Positions 1 through 18,279 of a stretch of 64,000 bases of DNA are shown here, piece after piece. The translations under genes and the position numbers were made by a program. Origin of the DNA: Perca fluviatilis (lineage: Eukaryota; Chordata; Actinopteri; Perciformes; Percidae); assembly GCF_010015445.1 (NCBI RefSeq), contig NC_053119.1, forward strand, positions 26,285,383 through 26,349,382. The letters run 5' to 3'. Every line of letters starts with the position of its first letter. Within the stretch, counting starts at the first letter, position 1. The notes under the pieces were generated by a model, which ran no database searches, had not been told where the DNA came from, and saw nothing but the letters and a program-made list of their open reading frames with translations.

Positions 1-7420
<7,420 letters not shown>

Positions 7421-9245
7421 TTGCCCTCTCCATGGGTATATTTCACATAAAAAGTTGTTTTCAGCGAGAAATGTATTCTTCCTGAAGCTTGTACAGAATC
7501 GAATATTGGACTTTGGGGTATTTTAGGTTAATTGTTGCAGAAATTACAGAAATAAGGATGATTGATAGGAATTTGTCAATATATTTGTGAGGCGTTCATG
7601 TGTACTGTATATTGTAAGCAAGGTGAGATTCTGGTGTTATTGGGTACAGGTAGTGCACAGATCAAAGTTTTTGTTCACAGGATTGTTCGCACGAGTGCCT
7701 CAGTGACCCACTTACACAAAAAGAGGACCGAAAGGGAAGAGGAAAATGAAAGCTCTCGTCTGATATAAAGTCTGTATCACCACACTAAGAGACATTTCAG
7801 CTAAAGGATTGTTCAGTAGCATCATCCAATATTTGAATCACATTTTAAGTTGAGAGGTGGAGCAATATTTGTACTAGTTGTTGTCCTAATTTTGAAAATC
7901 CTATGACTTCTTTAATTTTTTTTTTAGGTTGCTTTAGGTTTCTTCTCGTCTCTCCAATTGCAGCACCCGAGTCGTGTGTAACTAGCCAAAGCAGCAAACG
8001 TGAAGTTTAATACCATCAACAAATTGCATGTTGCATGGTGCTTATTCATTTTATATGGCTCGGTCTAAACACTAGGTCTGATTTGCCAGGCTAAACAATT
8101 GTCTCCAGTAATCTTTTACCTACGGAAGGAGTAAAACTGTTGATCCATGATTATAAGAATTACAAATATTCAGCTTTGATGTGGAAAGTGACCCTGTATC
8201 AGTGTGGTCCTGGATACCGACACAGAAGACTGGGAGCTACTTTCTAATCAATAGATCAACATTGCCCATCTGACTCAAGTGCACAGGCAGTGTGTTTTTT
8301 TTTTTTCTTCCTCCAGCTGCTGTGATTTTTCTGATATAGGGACAAAGACGGATCGTTTTGTGTGTGTTTGTCGTTTTCATACTCAGGTTTTTCTAACTTG
8401 GCCTAGTATTGTAGGGTATCGGAAGATTAGCGCTTATGTCGCCGTGTACATGTGCAACAGTAGAAGAAATTGAAATGCAGAACAATGCCATGTGATCCCG
8501 ATGAGCTGGTTGGGGGTATAACATTAAAAGTTTGCAGTGAAAGTATGGCAGTGCGTGGCCGACAGTGACCTTTCTTATGTTACTTGTGTTAAAAAAAGAA
8601 TGGGTCAACTGTACTTTAACTCTGTTATGCACTCATGACTGGTCCTTTAGTTCAAACTAACCAATTCCTAGCTACATTGGTAGCCTTTTGTCAGATCAAG
8701 ATGAATTGTAAACTTTTTATGAGAAAAAAAAGTTGTCAGTTACAGGCATAGAGGTAGTTTAACTGTCAATATGAGGTGCCGAATTGCTTAATTGGTTGTG
8801 ATGTCTCTCCAGTACAGTAGTAAATAGTTTTTCTCAGAGTAATGCTTAGGAAGTGCAGATATACAGGGGCTGTCACATAGGAATCCATTTCCGAAATGTA
8901 TATGTTGTCAGTTCATTATATTATTTATTTCTTTCTTCATGTTTTAACCTCTATTCACAAAACAAACCTGCATATTTACCAGCTGAATGCGGCGAACGTT
9001 GAGCAAAAAGCCTCCTTTTTTTTTTTTTTTTTTAAATGATGGTGTCATCACTTGTTATCACAGACTTTGCCAGTATATTGTAGTTGAATTACCTCTTATC
9101 TCGGTAGACCTCATGTTTACACTGCTGCATGGTTTTTGAAGATGAAGCTGTATATGTTTGCCTTTTAATTTAAAGATGGTGTAAAAAGGCAGGCAGCTGA
9201 TATACCAAAATGAGTTTTAACAATAAAGTGGATGTCCGACAGCTG
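7421..9245 (+). other. cpt1a: cpt1a 3' untranslated region (likely extent)
   Basis: This is a gene-free AT-rich stretch after the stop codon. It has no convincing frame or splice site, and the first good AATAAA lies at 9222-9227. The extent is inferred from that signal; shorter isoforms are possible. The region has T and A runs but no recognised repeat. Confidence 0.55.
9222..9227 (+). terminator. poly(A) signal AATAAA, probably cpt1a
   Basis: AATAAA in AACAATAAAGTGGATG is followed within about 30 bases by GT-rich sequence (CTGTGTCACC...TATGTTTATATG). It is the last canonical signal before the TTAA element at 9425. Confidence 0.55.
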
Positions 9246-9424
9246 TGTCACCTCTGAGTATGTTTATATGTTATCGGTTATTTTTTTATCTGTTTAAACA
9301 TTTCATAACTTTGGGAAGAAAACCACTCAATTTCCCTCCAATGATATCACGGCTGATGTAAACACCAAAACAATCACATTTCATGATTAGTCGATAAACA
9401 ACCGTTTTGATAATTAATTATTTT

Positions 9425-10053
9425 TTAAAGTGCCCATATTATGCTCATTTTCAAGTTCATAACTGTATTTTGAGGTTGTACCAGAACAGGTTTACATGAT
9501 TTAATTTTCAAAAAACACCATATTTTTGTTGTACTGCACATTGCTGCAGCTCCTCTTTTCACCCTGTGTGTTCAGGTCTCTGTTTTAGCTACAGAGTGAG
9601 ACATTGCACTTCTGTATCATCTTTGTTGTGAGTCGCACATGCACAGTAGTTAGGTAAGGATCACATTAGCTAGCTAGCCGTTTCTCTAACTTCAGTCAGT
9701 ACAAGGCAGGATTAGCCGGGAGACTTCTAAACGAGGGCGCACTTCCAACTTTGCGTGGAATACCTGCAGAACAGGGACATGTAAGTAGTTCTTTTGTAGA
9801 TTATGGTGAACTTGTGTGTGTTGTAGCAGTGTTTTGCCATTGAGAACGAGGGGGCTAATCGCTAGCTTCGGCTAGTGACTTTGATAGATTTTGAACAGCT
9901 CACCCGGAGACTGAAGGCAGGTTATATACAGAAACCCGTATCTCACTCAAAACAGCATGGATGTTTTTATTTCCAAGATTGTATGCATGTGGAAGCACCA
10001 GAGACACAAAATAACACCCCAAATCCCATTTTTTCATAATATGGCCACTTTAA
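9425..10053. mobile_element. TTAA-flanked MITE
   Basis: Ends are TTAAAGTGCCCATATTATG and, from the right, TTAAAGTGGCCATATTATG, with TTAA at both outer edges. It is 629 bp with no transposase frame, and lies just downstream of the cpt1a poly(A) signal. Confidence 0.78.
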
Positions 10054-10065
10054 GCAAAAGTGCAG

Positions 10066-10312
10066 TAACTTGATGATGGTTACAAAAATGTTGGGGATCA
10101 TCAAAGTTATTACAATTCAGTGGGACATCAATGTGTGTATCAAATTGCATGGCAGTCCATCCTATAGTTGTCGAGACCTTTCACTGAACCAAAAATGTCA
10201 ACCTCATGGTGGCACCAGAGAAAAAGTCGGGATCACCAAAGTCATTCGGAATCTCCTTCTACGGTCCATGGATGTCTACAAAATTTCATAGCAACACATC
10301 TACCATGCTACT
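10066..10312. repeat. fish interspersed repeat made of ~110-bp monomers
   Basis: It contains repeated phrases such as GGGGATCATCAAAGTTATTA, ATTGCATGGCAGTCCATCC and TAGTTGTCGAGACCTTTCA, with a second degenerate monomer. The same family recurs at 44520-44835. Its class is not clear to me. Confidence 0.55.
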
Positions 10313-10911
10313 AGCATGGCTAATACTTTGTTGCCGCCCTATTTTAAACATAGGTGGTTTAGCTTACAGTGAATGGTAAGTTAACATATTGTAATTTTAT
10401 TTGTACAGAGGTTTTCTTTGTTATTTTATAATATGTCTGAGGAAAATGTAGATATTTCCAATTGCCTTATCATTTTCCTCATTATGCCTTTGAATTTCCT
10501 CCATTACATAACCCGCTCGTTAGCTTGCTAAATTGTTCGCCTTGGTGGCTAATATGTTGCCGTTGGCTAGCAGCAGTGTTTTTACCAACTTAATCACTTG
10601 AATGCCAAGTATATTGTGTACACAACCTCCTATGTCGTAACCATTTGAAGGCACCATATGACCCATGTTATTTAACTGTTCTCTCAGTGAATCCATGCAA
10701 TGAACCAATGAGGCTGAGTTGAAATGGCCTCTTAAGCACAAAGGGCATGCACTTTGCCCCATGACGATGGTTTAGCCCTTGTTTATTTTGCGCATTGACA
10801 TCTGCGTCAATAGGGTAGGCTTGTGGTCATGCCTATGTTGATCAGTTTTTCTTTGACAATTTGTAAACCTGAAAACGGGTGTGAAAATGAGATCTTTCCT
10901 TCCAACCCTTG
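10313..10911. other. intergenic, nothing recognised
   Basis: AT-rich DNA between two repeats. Its frames are short and unlike known proteins. Confidence 0.5.
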
Positions 10912-11500
10912 TTCTAGATCACATGTGCCAAACTCAAGGCCCGTGGGCCAAATCCGGCCCCTTGCAGATTTAGATCCGACCCGTATATCAGTTTGGGTTC
11001 ACAATCAATTTTGGCCAGCCTAGTTGTGCGCCAAAAAAAAAAAAACACAGCAAAGTGTTTTTTAAACTGCAATTACCTGACATTCAAAGCAGAATATGGC
11101 AGATTTGCTGACTCTGAGACTCAGAAATTCCCCCAGAAGCAGAGAGTTTTCATATTCAGGGTGTGAAACAGGTGGTTGTCAAAAAAAATGTATCATTGTT
11201 TTGCTTGATTTGCTAAATTCGATGATGGCTAAGGTATTTTGTAGGGCTTCATGTCAACAAAAATGCGACAAAAAGCGTAAAAGAATGTCAGAAAAAACAA
11301 CAAATTTACAAAAAGGTCACAAAAAAGTTGGAACAAAAACAACAAAAATTATGAAAAAAGCTACCAAAATGTTTAAAAAAAGAGAGTGACATGCAGTAAC
11401 AAAAGCACGTCAATAAACTCTCCGTGTCTGGCCCTTGGTGTGATTCTCTTTTTCCAGTGTGGCCCTTAGTGAAAATGAGTTTGACACCCCTGTTCTAGAT
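10912..11500. mobile_element. hAT (Charlie-like) MITE with 8-bp target duplication
   Basis: TTCTAGAT at 10912-10919 is repeated exactly at 11493-11500. Ends are CACATGTGCCAAACTC and, from the right, CAGGGGTGTCAAACTC, the terminal sequence of many vertebrate hAT elements. The interior is AAA-rich and noncoding. Confidence 0.85.
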
Positions 11501-12442
11501 TGTAAGATATGTTGGTTGGGCACCAACAACTAGTGTTAATTCACGTTTTTTCCTGGCTGAGAATGTGCCTTTGGGGGGGGGGATTGATTAAGTAGGGGCT
11601 CTGGGGGTCCTCCCCCAGGGAATTTTAAGCTAATTTCATTTTCTGCATTCTGATACAATTTTATTGAACAATTTATGGTGGAAACATAAATAAAATACAA
11701 GTGAAAATTCTAAATAGGGCCTATAAAAATCTAATGGAATATAAGGCAGTAAGGGGACCTTACATCAGGGACCTGGGCCCTGATCCCAGTACACTTGACC
11801 CCAAGCAGTTCGCTTGTGTGAACATGATCCGTGCCCAAGTCCACTTGAAAGGGTGTTCTCAGTACAGTTCACGTGTACACCCATACTTGTCGCATCAGGT
11901 GTGAAAACCATCTACGAGACATTTTGAACCGGTCATGAAACTATCCCAAATTAATACTGATCCCACGATATCAGACGGCACTGCAGCCCGCCGAGGACAG
12001 ACCCAGATCTGCTTCGCTGCCACCTTCGACCTGCAGTCAGAGCTTCAGCGGGACAGCAGTAGCTCCTCCTCCCGCCAGGAGCAGAGCTTCACCTCACTGA
12101 ATCCCTTTTCTTTCTCCAATGCAGATTTCCAATTGATGAAATGAAATCCTTGCTTGGTGAACACTATCTCTGTCATTAGTCCGTTTCCTTCCTTAGCTCA
12201 GTGTTGACTTAATCAAAGGAAAGCTGTGGCAAGCCATCTGGCCAGGTGGTTGGGCTCAAGTGGCAGCACCTGAGAGCCAGTTCCGTCTCTGAGGGTATTA
12301 ATAAGTCCCTCTACTGGGGCTGCTCGGGGTATATTCAGCTATTAACTTCAATTAAATGCAAGACGATTAAAGGCATTGCGAGGTGACAGATTTGCAAGAA
12401 GGGCGTAGGCAGGGAGTGATTAGATGTGACAGTTTCCCTCTA
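11501..12442. other. intergenic, nothing firmly recognised
   Basis: A G run (11574-11581) and unique-looking sequence. A 69-codon Ser-rich frame at 11935-12144 is unlike any family I know, with no splice sites tying it to a gene. Confidence 0.45.
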
Positions 12443-12506
12443 GAGATAGAGAGAGAGATTGTGCATGGACAGTAGCTTGTCCATGCACAATCTCTCTCTC
12501 TATCTC
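12443..12506. repeat. perfect 29-bp hairpin with 6-base loop
   Basis: The left arm 12443-12471 (GA-rich, then GATTGTGCATGGACA) is the exact reverse complement of 12478-12506, around a loop GTAGCT. The right arm runs on into a (TC)n tract. It could be a palindrome grown on a microsatellite, or a small hairpin RNA gene. Confidence 0.85.
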
Positions 12507-13983
12507 TCTCTCTCTCTCCCTGTCACACACCTCCACAATGGTACAGCCGTTTGGATATCACCCTGCCTTGGGCTTCCGATAGCTGGCTAACATTTCAAGA
12601 CTGCATTCCTGAGATTTGCTTACTCCAAATCTTGTCTGGGAACCTGCAGTTTGGCAAAACACAGGACACGCAGGCAAACTATGACAAATCCATACAGCAT
12701 TATCAACAGACTTCAACTGGCTGGCTTCTGGACAACAATCCTTTAAATTGTACACCTAATTGGCAAGCTGGAAAACCCATTCACTGAACAGCAGACACTG
12801 AAACCTAAAACCTAAAACCTTGACTTGCACTTTCTAAAAGTAGACTTTGGGAGAGATCTGCAGCCACTGCTTGTCACCAGTTTAATGCATGTGCCATTTG
12901 CCCCACAACACCCTCAAAGAAAAGAGGGTAGCCAATGTTGCCTCTCCTGTTTTATAAGCTAATCATTCACACAGGAGCAGGGATGTTCCCATTTTGTCTG
13001 GTGGTTATCACTGGTAGCTGTTAACGGTGGAGAATGACATTGTTCTCATTGCAGCTACTGTATGTTGATCAATCTTGTCATTCTTGATTCAGGTTTTGGC
13101 AGGACAATTTTGTTTTTCCTGCACTGCTGGACAACTAATTGGTACGAATGTTACATTTTGTTTCAGTGAATTAGGAAAAAATGACTGGACCGCTGTGTCC
13201 TGCTGCTGAATGTTAGTTTAAGGGGGGATATCTTTGACCGCAAGATTTTTGGAAGGAATTGTGTTATTGTGCCATGCTTTCACATTGAAGTGAACCTCCG
13301 AAACTGAGAATAAAGGGTCAAAACCAAACATATAACAAACTAATTTATTGTGCACAGATTAAAGGGAAATAGAATTCCGAAAATAAATTAAATAAAAACA
13401 TCATAGAATAATGAAGGTCACATAAGGTTTTCGCTCACAAAGTTACCCGACTCGAGCTCTCGGCTTTCCTCTGAAGCATAGTCGCCCCCCCACCAACACT
13501 GTAACTTCATCACCTCACAAACCATGGAGCCACACTAGTATGTCTTGTGAATTTTATCTGGCTGAGAACTGCGGCCAGATTTAAAAAAAGAAAAGAAAAG
13601 AAAAAGTGCCATATGAATCGAAGTGATTAAGGCAAGGGTGTAAACGGAGAGGCTGAGCTCAGCGGTTGGGGTGGAGGGACCGTTCATGTCTGTGGCCAGC
13701 TGCACCTGTCCAACTGCCCTAAAGGAGCAGGGGCCCCACGGTGGTGCTCAGCCAAGGGGCAGCAGGAGAGGAAGGCAAGGAAGAGAAACTTAGCGGAGGT
13801 TGAGCTGAATGTGATTCCCCTGAGAATCTCTCCCACCACATGCTCACCAAATCTATAAATAACCTTTATTAGGTTTAAGTGGAATTAGTGGAGATGTTAG
13901 TCGTCAGCATGTTCACGGATATATAGACATAGACTTTCTGACATGAGGAGACGAAAGAGCGAGGGGGTGTTAATAATAAGAGC

Positions 13984-13999
13984 CACACACCCACACCCA

Positions 14000-14030
<31 letters not shown>
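13984..14030. repeat. (CA)n microsatellite
   Basis: An imperfect start (CCCACACC units), then pure CA. Confidence 0.95.
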
Positions 14031-14345
14031 GTACACTAGCACTGGAGCATGCACATGTGAAAGCTGACGCGGACATGGATGCAACAAATACCACAAGTAA
14101 AAACAATTAATTTACAAGAATATCATCATTTATTCATTTCCCATATTCACATATTTTTGGACTCCAGATGTTTTCTGATTTAAAAAAAAAAAAAAAAGAG
14201 CTTGCCTTCTCCACTTGAAAATTGGTCTCCCTACTTACTCGTCCACCCTGCTGCCCCACCGGGTTCACTGTTAATACATGAAATGGAGATGTCTTAAAAT
14301 AAGCGTCAACTAAATTACTCAAAAGTGAAGTAAGAAAATGTAAAC

Positions 14346-14351
14346 TTTATT
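14346..14351 (-). terminator. candidate poly(A) signal for the GH31-type gene
   Basis: TTTATT on the + strand gives AATAAA on the - strand, in the context GCAATAAAGTTTAC. Using it would make a 3' UTR of about 3.7 kb containing the transposons at 15.3-17.1 kb, so a nearer weak signal is equally possible. Confidence 0.25.
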
Positions 14352-15261
14352 GCAACTTTGTCATTCTAAGTTCTCTGATTTATAGAAGAGAAAAACACTT
14401 GTAATGGCACAGTCATCGTAAATATGTACATTGCTGATACTGCAATAATCCAGACACTTGTGTTGTCCAGATTTAAGAGTGGCATATTAAAGCACATGAT
14501 TTGCTTAGTTCTGTAGAGGGAAGGAATAACACATCAAAGCTTTTCCTGCAACTTATACGTGAACATACCACAGCATTCCACAAAAGCATTAGAAAGGGAA
14601 CTAGAAAAGCTCCTCGCACGAAGGGCTCGGTTGGAAAATCACAGTTTGTCCATTGTACATTCAGCTCTGGGAGAGATTAAGACGTCAATGTGTTTACAAC
14701 ATGCTGCGTTGCACTAAGACATTTGGTGATTTGATAAGCTTGAGCAGACCGGAGTCTTTGAGTTGATACAGTAAACACAATCAATTTAGTGGTAAAGCAT
14801 TCACTAAAAGTGATAAGGTTTCAGAGTCTGTATCATCACTGCTGGCCAGTTAAGATTGTCTTGTGAAGAACAAATCAATAAAGAAAAGCCAGCTAAATAG
14901 CCACATAGAGCAATGCATCATGGTGCATAGGGGGTTAAATTTCTCCATGGGCCAGTTTTGCAATATAAGCCAAAAAATAAATCAGTTATCTAATTTACAT
15001 ATAATTATCGTAAAGCATCTAGTCAGGGTTGAAACCAAATAAAAAAAAAACATCTTACATAAGTTATACTGCTCAACTAAAGCAAGCAATGGATGTGGAT
15101 GTGATTATGACAAAATGACAAAAGAGCTAGATAATTACTCATTAGTGTTCATGTCAAGTGGTGACTGCACCTCCTGTGACTTTAAAAAAAAATCTATTTC
15201 TAAAACAATCCAAGATGACTACAATAGAAAGATGTGTTACATATGAGAGCGTCATATTCAT

Positions 15262-17096
15262 GTATTTTGACATTTTGGGAAATGCGCTTAGTCGCCTTCT
15301 TGCCGAGACTTAAGTCCTTTTCACACATGCACTTGGTGTTGGATCAGAACGTTAAACCGTCTTTACCCTGCCAACTCCCCGGTACAAAGTCCATGTGTAA
15401 ATAGAGCAGCTCATTGTGTGGAGAATTTACAGCGAGCGAGTGGACATTGTCCTAGAATTGATTCTCTGGACATTGTCCAAAATGTTCCTATGAGAAAACG
15501 GCTTCAGATGAGAAGATTAATACCACTCTTGTATCTGTATGGTAAATGGAAGTCTACAACCAGGAGACAGTTAGCTTAGCATAAAAACTAGAAAATCAAG
15601 TCAATGCTAGTACCCAAGAAATAGTCCAGCACAAAACCCCTCTTAAAGGGTAACTAGCGTTTTTTTTCCAACCTGGACCCACAAAAACATTTTCCTATGT
15701 TGTTGTGTCTAAGTGACTGATGGCAACAGCAATCTTTGACATTGGTCCAGTGTTAAGCAAGATCGCTGCAGTCGGCAGCGGCTAAACAAGCTACAATGCA
15801 AGTTAATAGGGCAATTGTCCAGCTTGTTTTTACCTTAACAAAAGTGCTTGTTTTGCCACTGACAGGCTCTGATTAATATTCTAAGTGTCTGACAACATTA
15901 TGGAAAGGATCCCTTCAGAGATAAGCCTTTAAAACCTCTTTCTGTTCAAACAGAAACAGCTCTGAAGTTGTTAGCGCTAAACCCATCAGACTCCATTTGA
16001 AAAAGCAATACTTGTGTGTGTATAGAGCCAACATATTTTCACATGTCAATCGTTAAACTGTGTTTATTTCAACCAACAATAAAGTTTTGGTTGAAATAAA
16101 GCTACAATGTAAGTTAACAGGGAAATTGTCCAGCTTTTTACCTTCACCTTTTTTTACCTTCACAAAATTGCTCGTATTGCCACTGACAGGTTCAGATTAA
16201 TATTCTAAGTGTCTGACAACATTATGGAAAGGATTTCTTAGGAGGTCGACCTTCCTTTTAAAGAGTAAGATCCTTTTTTTAAACATAAAAACATTGGCGA
16301 AATTGCGTTCGCCAAACCCACCAGACTCCATGTAAATAAACAGTAATGTTAGCATCGTAAACAGAAACAAAATAAAACTATGAAAAGCTGTTTTGGGTCG
16401 TTTTCCCACTTTCCCAACCATTACAACTCTAGTTTTGGTTGAAATAAACACATAGTTTTACATGTGAAAATATGTTGGCTCTATACACGCTAAAAGTATT
16501 GCTTTTTTTAAATGGAGTCTGGTGGGTTTAGCGCTAGCGGCTACAGAGCTGTTTCTGTTTGAACAGAAAGAGGTTTTAAAGGTCTATCTCTGAAGGGATC
16601 CTTTCCATAATGTTGTCAGACACTTAGAATATTAATCGGAGCCTGTCAGTGGCAAAACAAGCACTTTTGTTAAGGTAAAAACAAGCTAGACAATTGCCCT
16701 ATTAACTTACATTGTAGCTTGTTTAGCTGCTGCCGACTGCAGCGATCTTGCTTAATACTGGACCAATGTCAAAGATTGTTGTTCCCATCAGTCACTTAGA
16801 CACAAAAACATAGGTTGGAAAAAACGCTAGTTACCCTTTAAAACCACAATTCATCATTTACACTTTGGTTTTAGTAACAAATAATATATAGATTGTTAAT
16901 TAGTGAAATTTAGAGGTCAGATTATGTTAGCTTTGGACAAGGCTAGCTGTGTTTCCAGTCTTTACACTATACTAACCTAAGGTAAGCTAAGCGGATGTTT
17001 GCGGTAGCTTAATGTTTACCGTAAAGACGTGACAGCAGGAGCGGTCTTCCTATATCTAACTCTGCAAAAAAAGCGAATTAGTGTATTTCCCAACAT
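15262..17096. mobile_element. inverted-repeat fish DNA element carrying a nested foldback
   Basis: The left end TTGGGAAATGCGCTTAGTCG pairs with TTGGGAAATACACTAATTCG read from the right end. Inner flanks (GTTAGCTTAGCATAAA..; AGACTGGAAACACAGCTAGC read from the right) belong to a repeat I recall as common in percomorph introns. The foldback at 15643-16841 interrupts it. Exact ends and superfamily are uncertain. Confidence 0.6.
15643..16841. mobile_element. 1.2-kb TTAA-flanked foldback (long inverted repeat) element
   Basis: The outer edges are TTAAAGGGTAACTAGCG and, inverted, CGCTAGTTACCCTTTAA. The arms stay complementary for roughly 400 bp: AATAGGGCAATTGTCCAGCT near 15808 pairs with AGCTAGACAATTGCCCTATT near 16684. 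The centre (about 16100-16240) is a second, diverged copy of part of the left arm in direct orientation. No protein is encoded. Confidence 0.82.
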
Positions 17097-17905
17097 GTTG
17101 AACTATCTGTTAAATTCTCATTGAATGTGGTGTCGTCAACAAGGCTTTCTTCAGAACATAAATTGGCACTCACACATGAAAGAGCATATCAACACAACAT
17201 CAGAAAGATGTCAGAAAGGAAAGGAAAAAATGAGCAGCCCATTTTAAAGCTCCTACGACAGCAGGTTAGTAATAAGGTAATTCAAAAATGGCCAGAGTTA
17301 CAATTACAGTGGCTTGGCCTCAAATTCATCTGGCCTACAGTACTAAGGGACATTAAGACATGTCCAACAGAGTGGTATGTTGATAAATTAGAACTCTTTT
17401 AAGAATAAGTGCTAAGGGGTGATCGGTTGTTGTCTGATGAATCTGTAAAGCAGTGAAAAACCATAAATTGAGGTAAATTCATAAAACGTCGAACCGTTGG
17501 CTTGCTAAGTTCAAGTAAAAGCCTCTCAAAGGAGTGAGCAACACATAGGGTACCATGGTGCGCCAGTCTCAATACAAAGCTTTCTGTCAGCTAATTTCCT
17601 CCCAATAAGCCTTTTTCCTTTGTCCTTTTCTCCTCCTATATCTTCATTTGGTCTTCTTGAGAGATTCAGATTGCTTTGTTCCTCCTTATCAAGAAAGCCG
17701 ACAGCGATTAAAAATGTAAAGACTGTAGAAATGCAGTATGTAAACGCACAGATTTCTCCGGAACTTACAAAAAACAGGCAGAATAGATCAAAAAGTCCGG
17801 AAAACAAATCAGCCAAGAGGTAAAAACCGATTAACATTTTAAAAAAGGAAGAGAAAAAAAAATGCCACAAAAGAAAAAAAAAACTCATTTTCAACTGTAA
17901 AGTGC

Positions 17906-17951
<46 letters not shown>

Positions 17952-18105
17952 AAAAAACACAATCTTTCTACATATTATCTCAAGCCTTGAGACAGGGTCA
18001 ATGGTCTTTAGTGGAAAAGTGCAAGTTGAGAACAGCACGAGTAATTAAAAAAAAAAAAGAAGAAAATAATTTGATTCAGAACAGTAACAGGGTAAGTCAG
18101 ATGAC
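17097..18105. other. 3' flank of GH31-type gene
   Basis: Probably the 3' UTR of the reverse-strand gene ending at 18106. It holds A-rich runs and a (TA)n tract at 17909-17946. No exon is recognised. Confidence 0.45.
17909..17946. repeat. (TA)n microsatellite
   Basis: About 19 TA units followed by an A run. Confidence 0.95.
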
Positions 18106-18279
18106 TCAGCTTCTTCGTAAAAAAACAGCCACCCCTTCCAAGGGCACAGGGTAGTCCTGTAGGAACGTCCCCCCATCGAACACCTGAGCATTCTGGCTGT
18201 CCTGCCACTGAAAGCCCCCATCAGGTAAATAAATATCCCTCTGCACTGCCCCTTTCTCCACCACCGGTGCCACCAGGAC
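18106..18279 (-). CDS. GH31-type gene last coding exon
   Basis: The acceptor is TTTCCAG. It reads VLVAPVVEKGAVQRDIYLPD and ends GVAVFLRRS with TGA at 18108-18106. The C-terminal beta-sandwich is complete. Confidence 0.92.
   Translation of the reverse strand, partial: VLVAPVVEKGAVQRDIYLPDGGFQWQDSQNAQVFDGGTFLQDYPVPLEGVAVFLRRS

Larger units (their letters stand above)
12507..15261. other. intergenic DNA between convergent genes
   Basis: No coding exon is recognised. Only a CA microsatellite (13984-14030) and an A run near 14182 stand out. Part may be a long 3' UTR of the GH31-type gene: reverse-strand AATAAA signals occur at 14346-14351 and near 13867. Confidence 0.45.
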
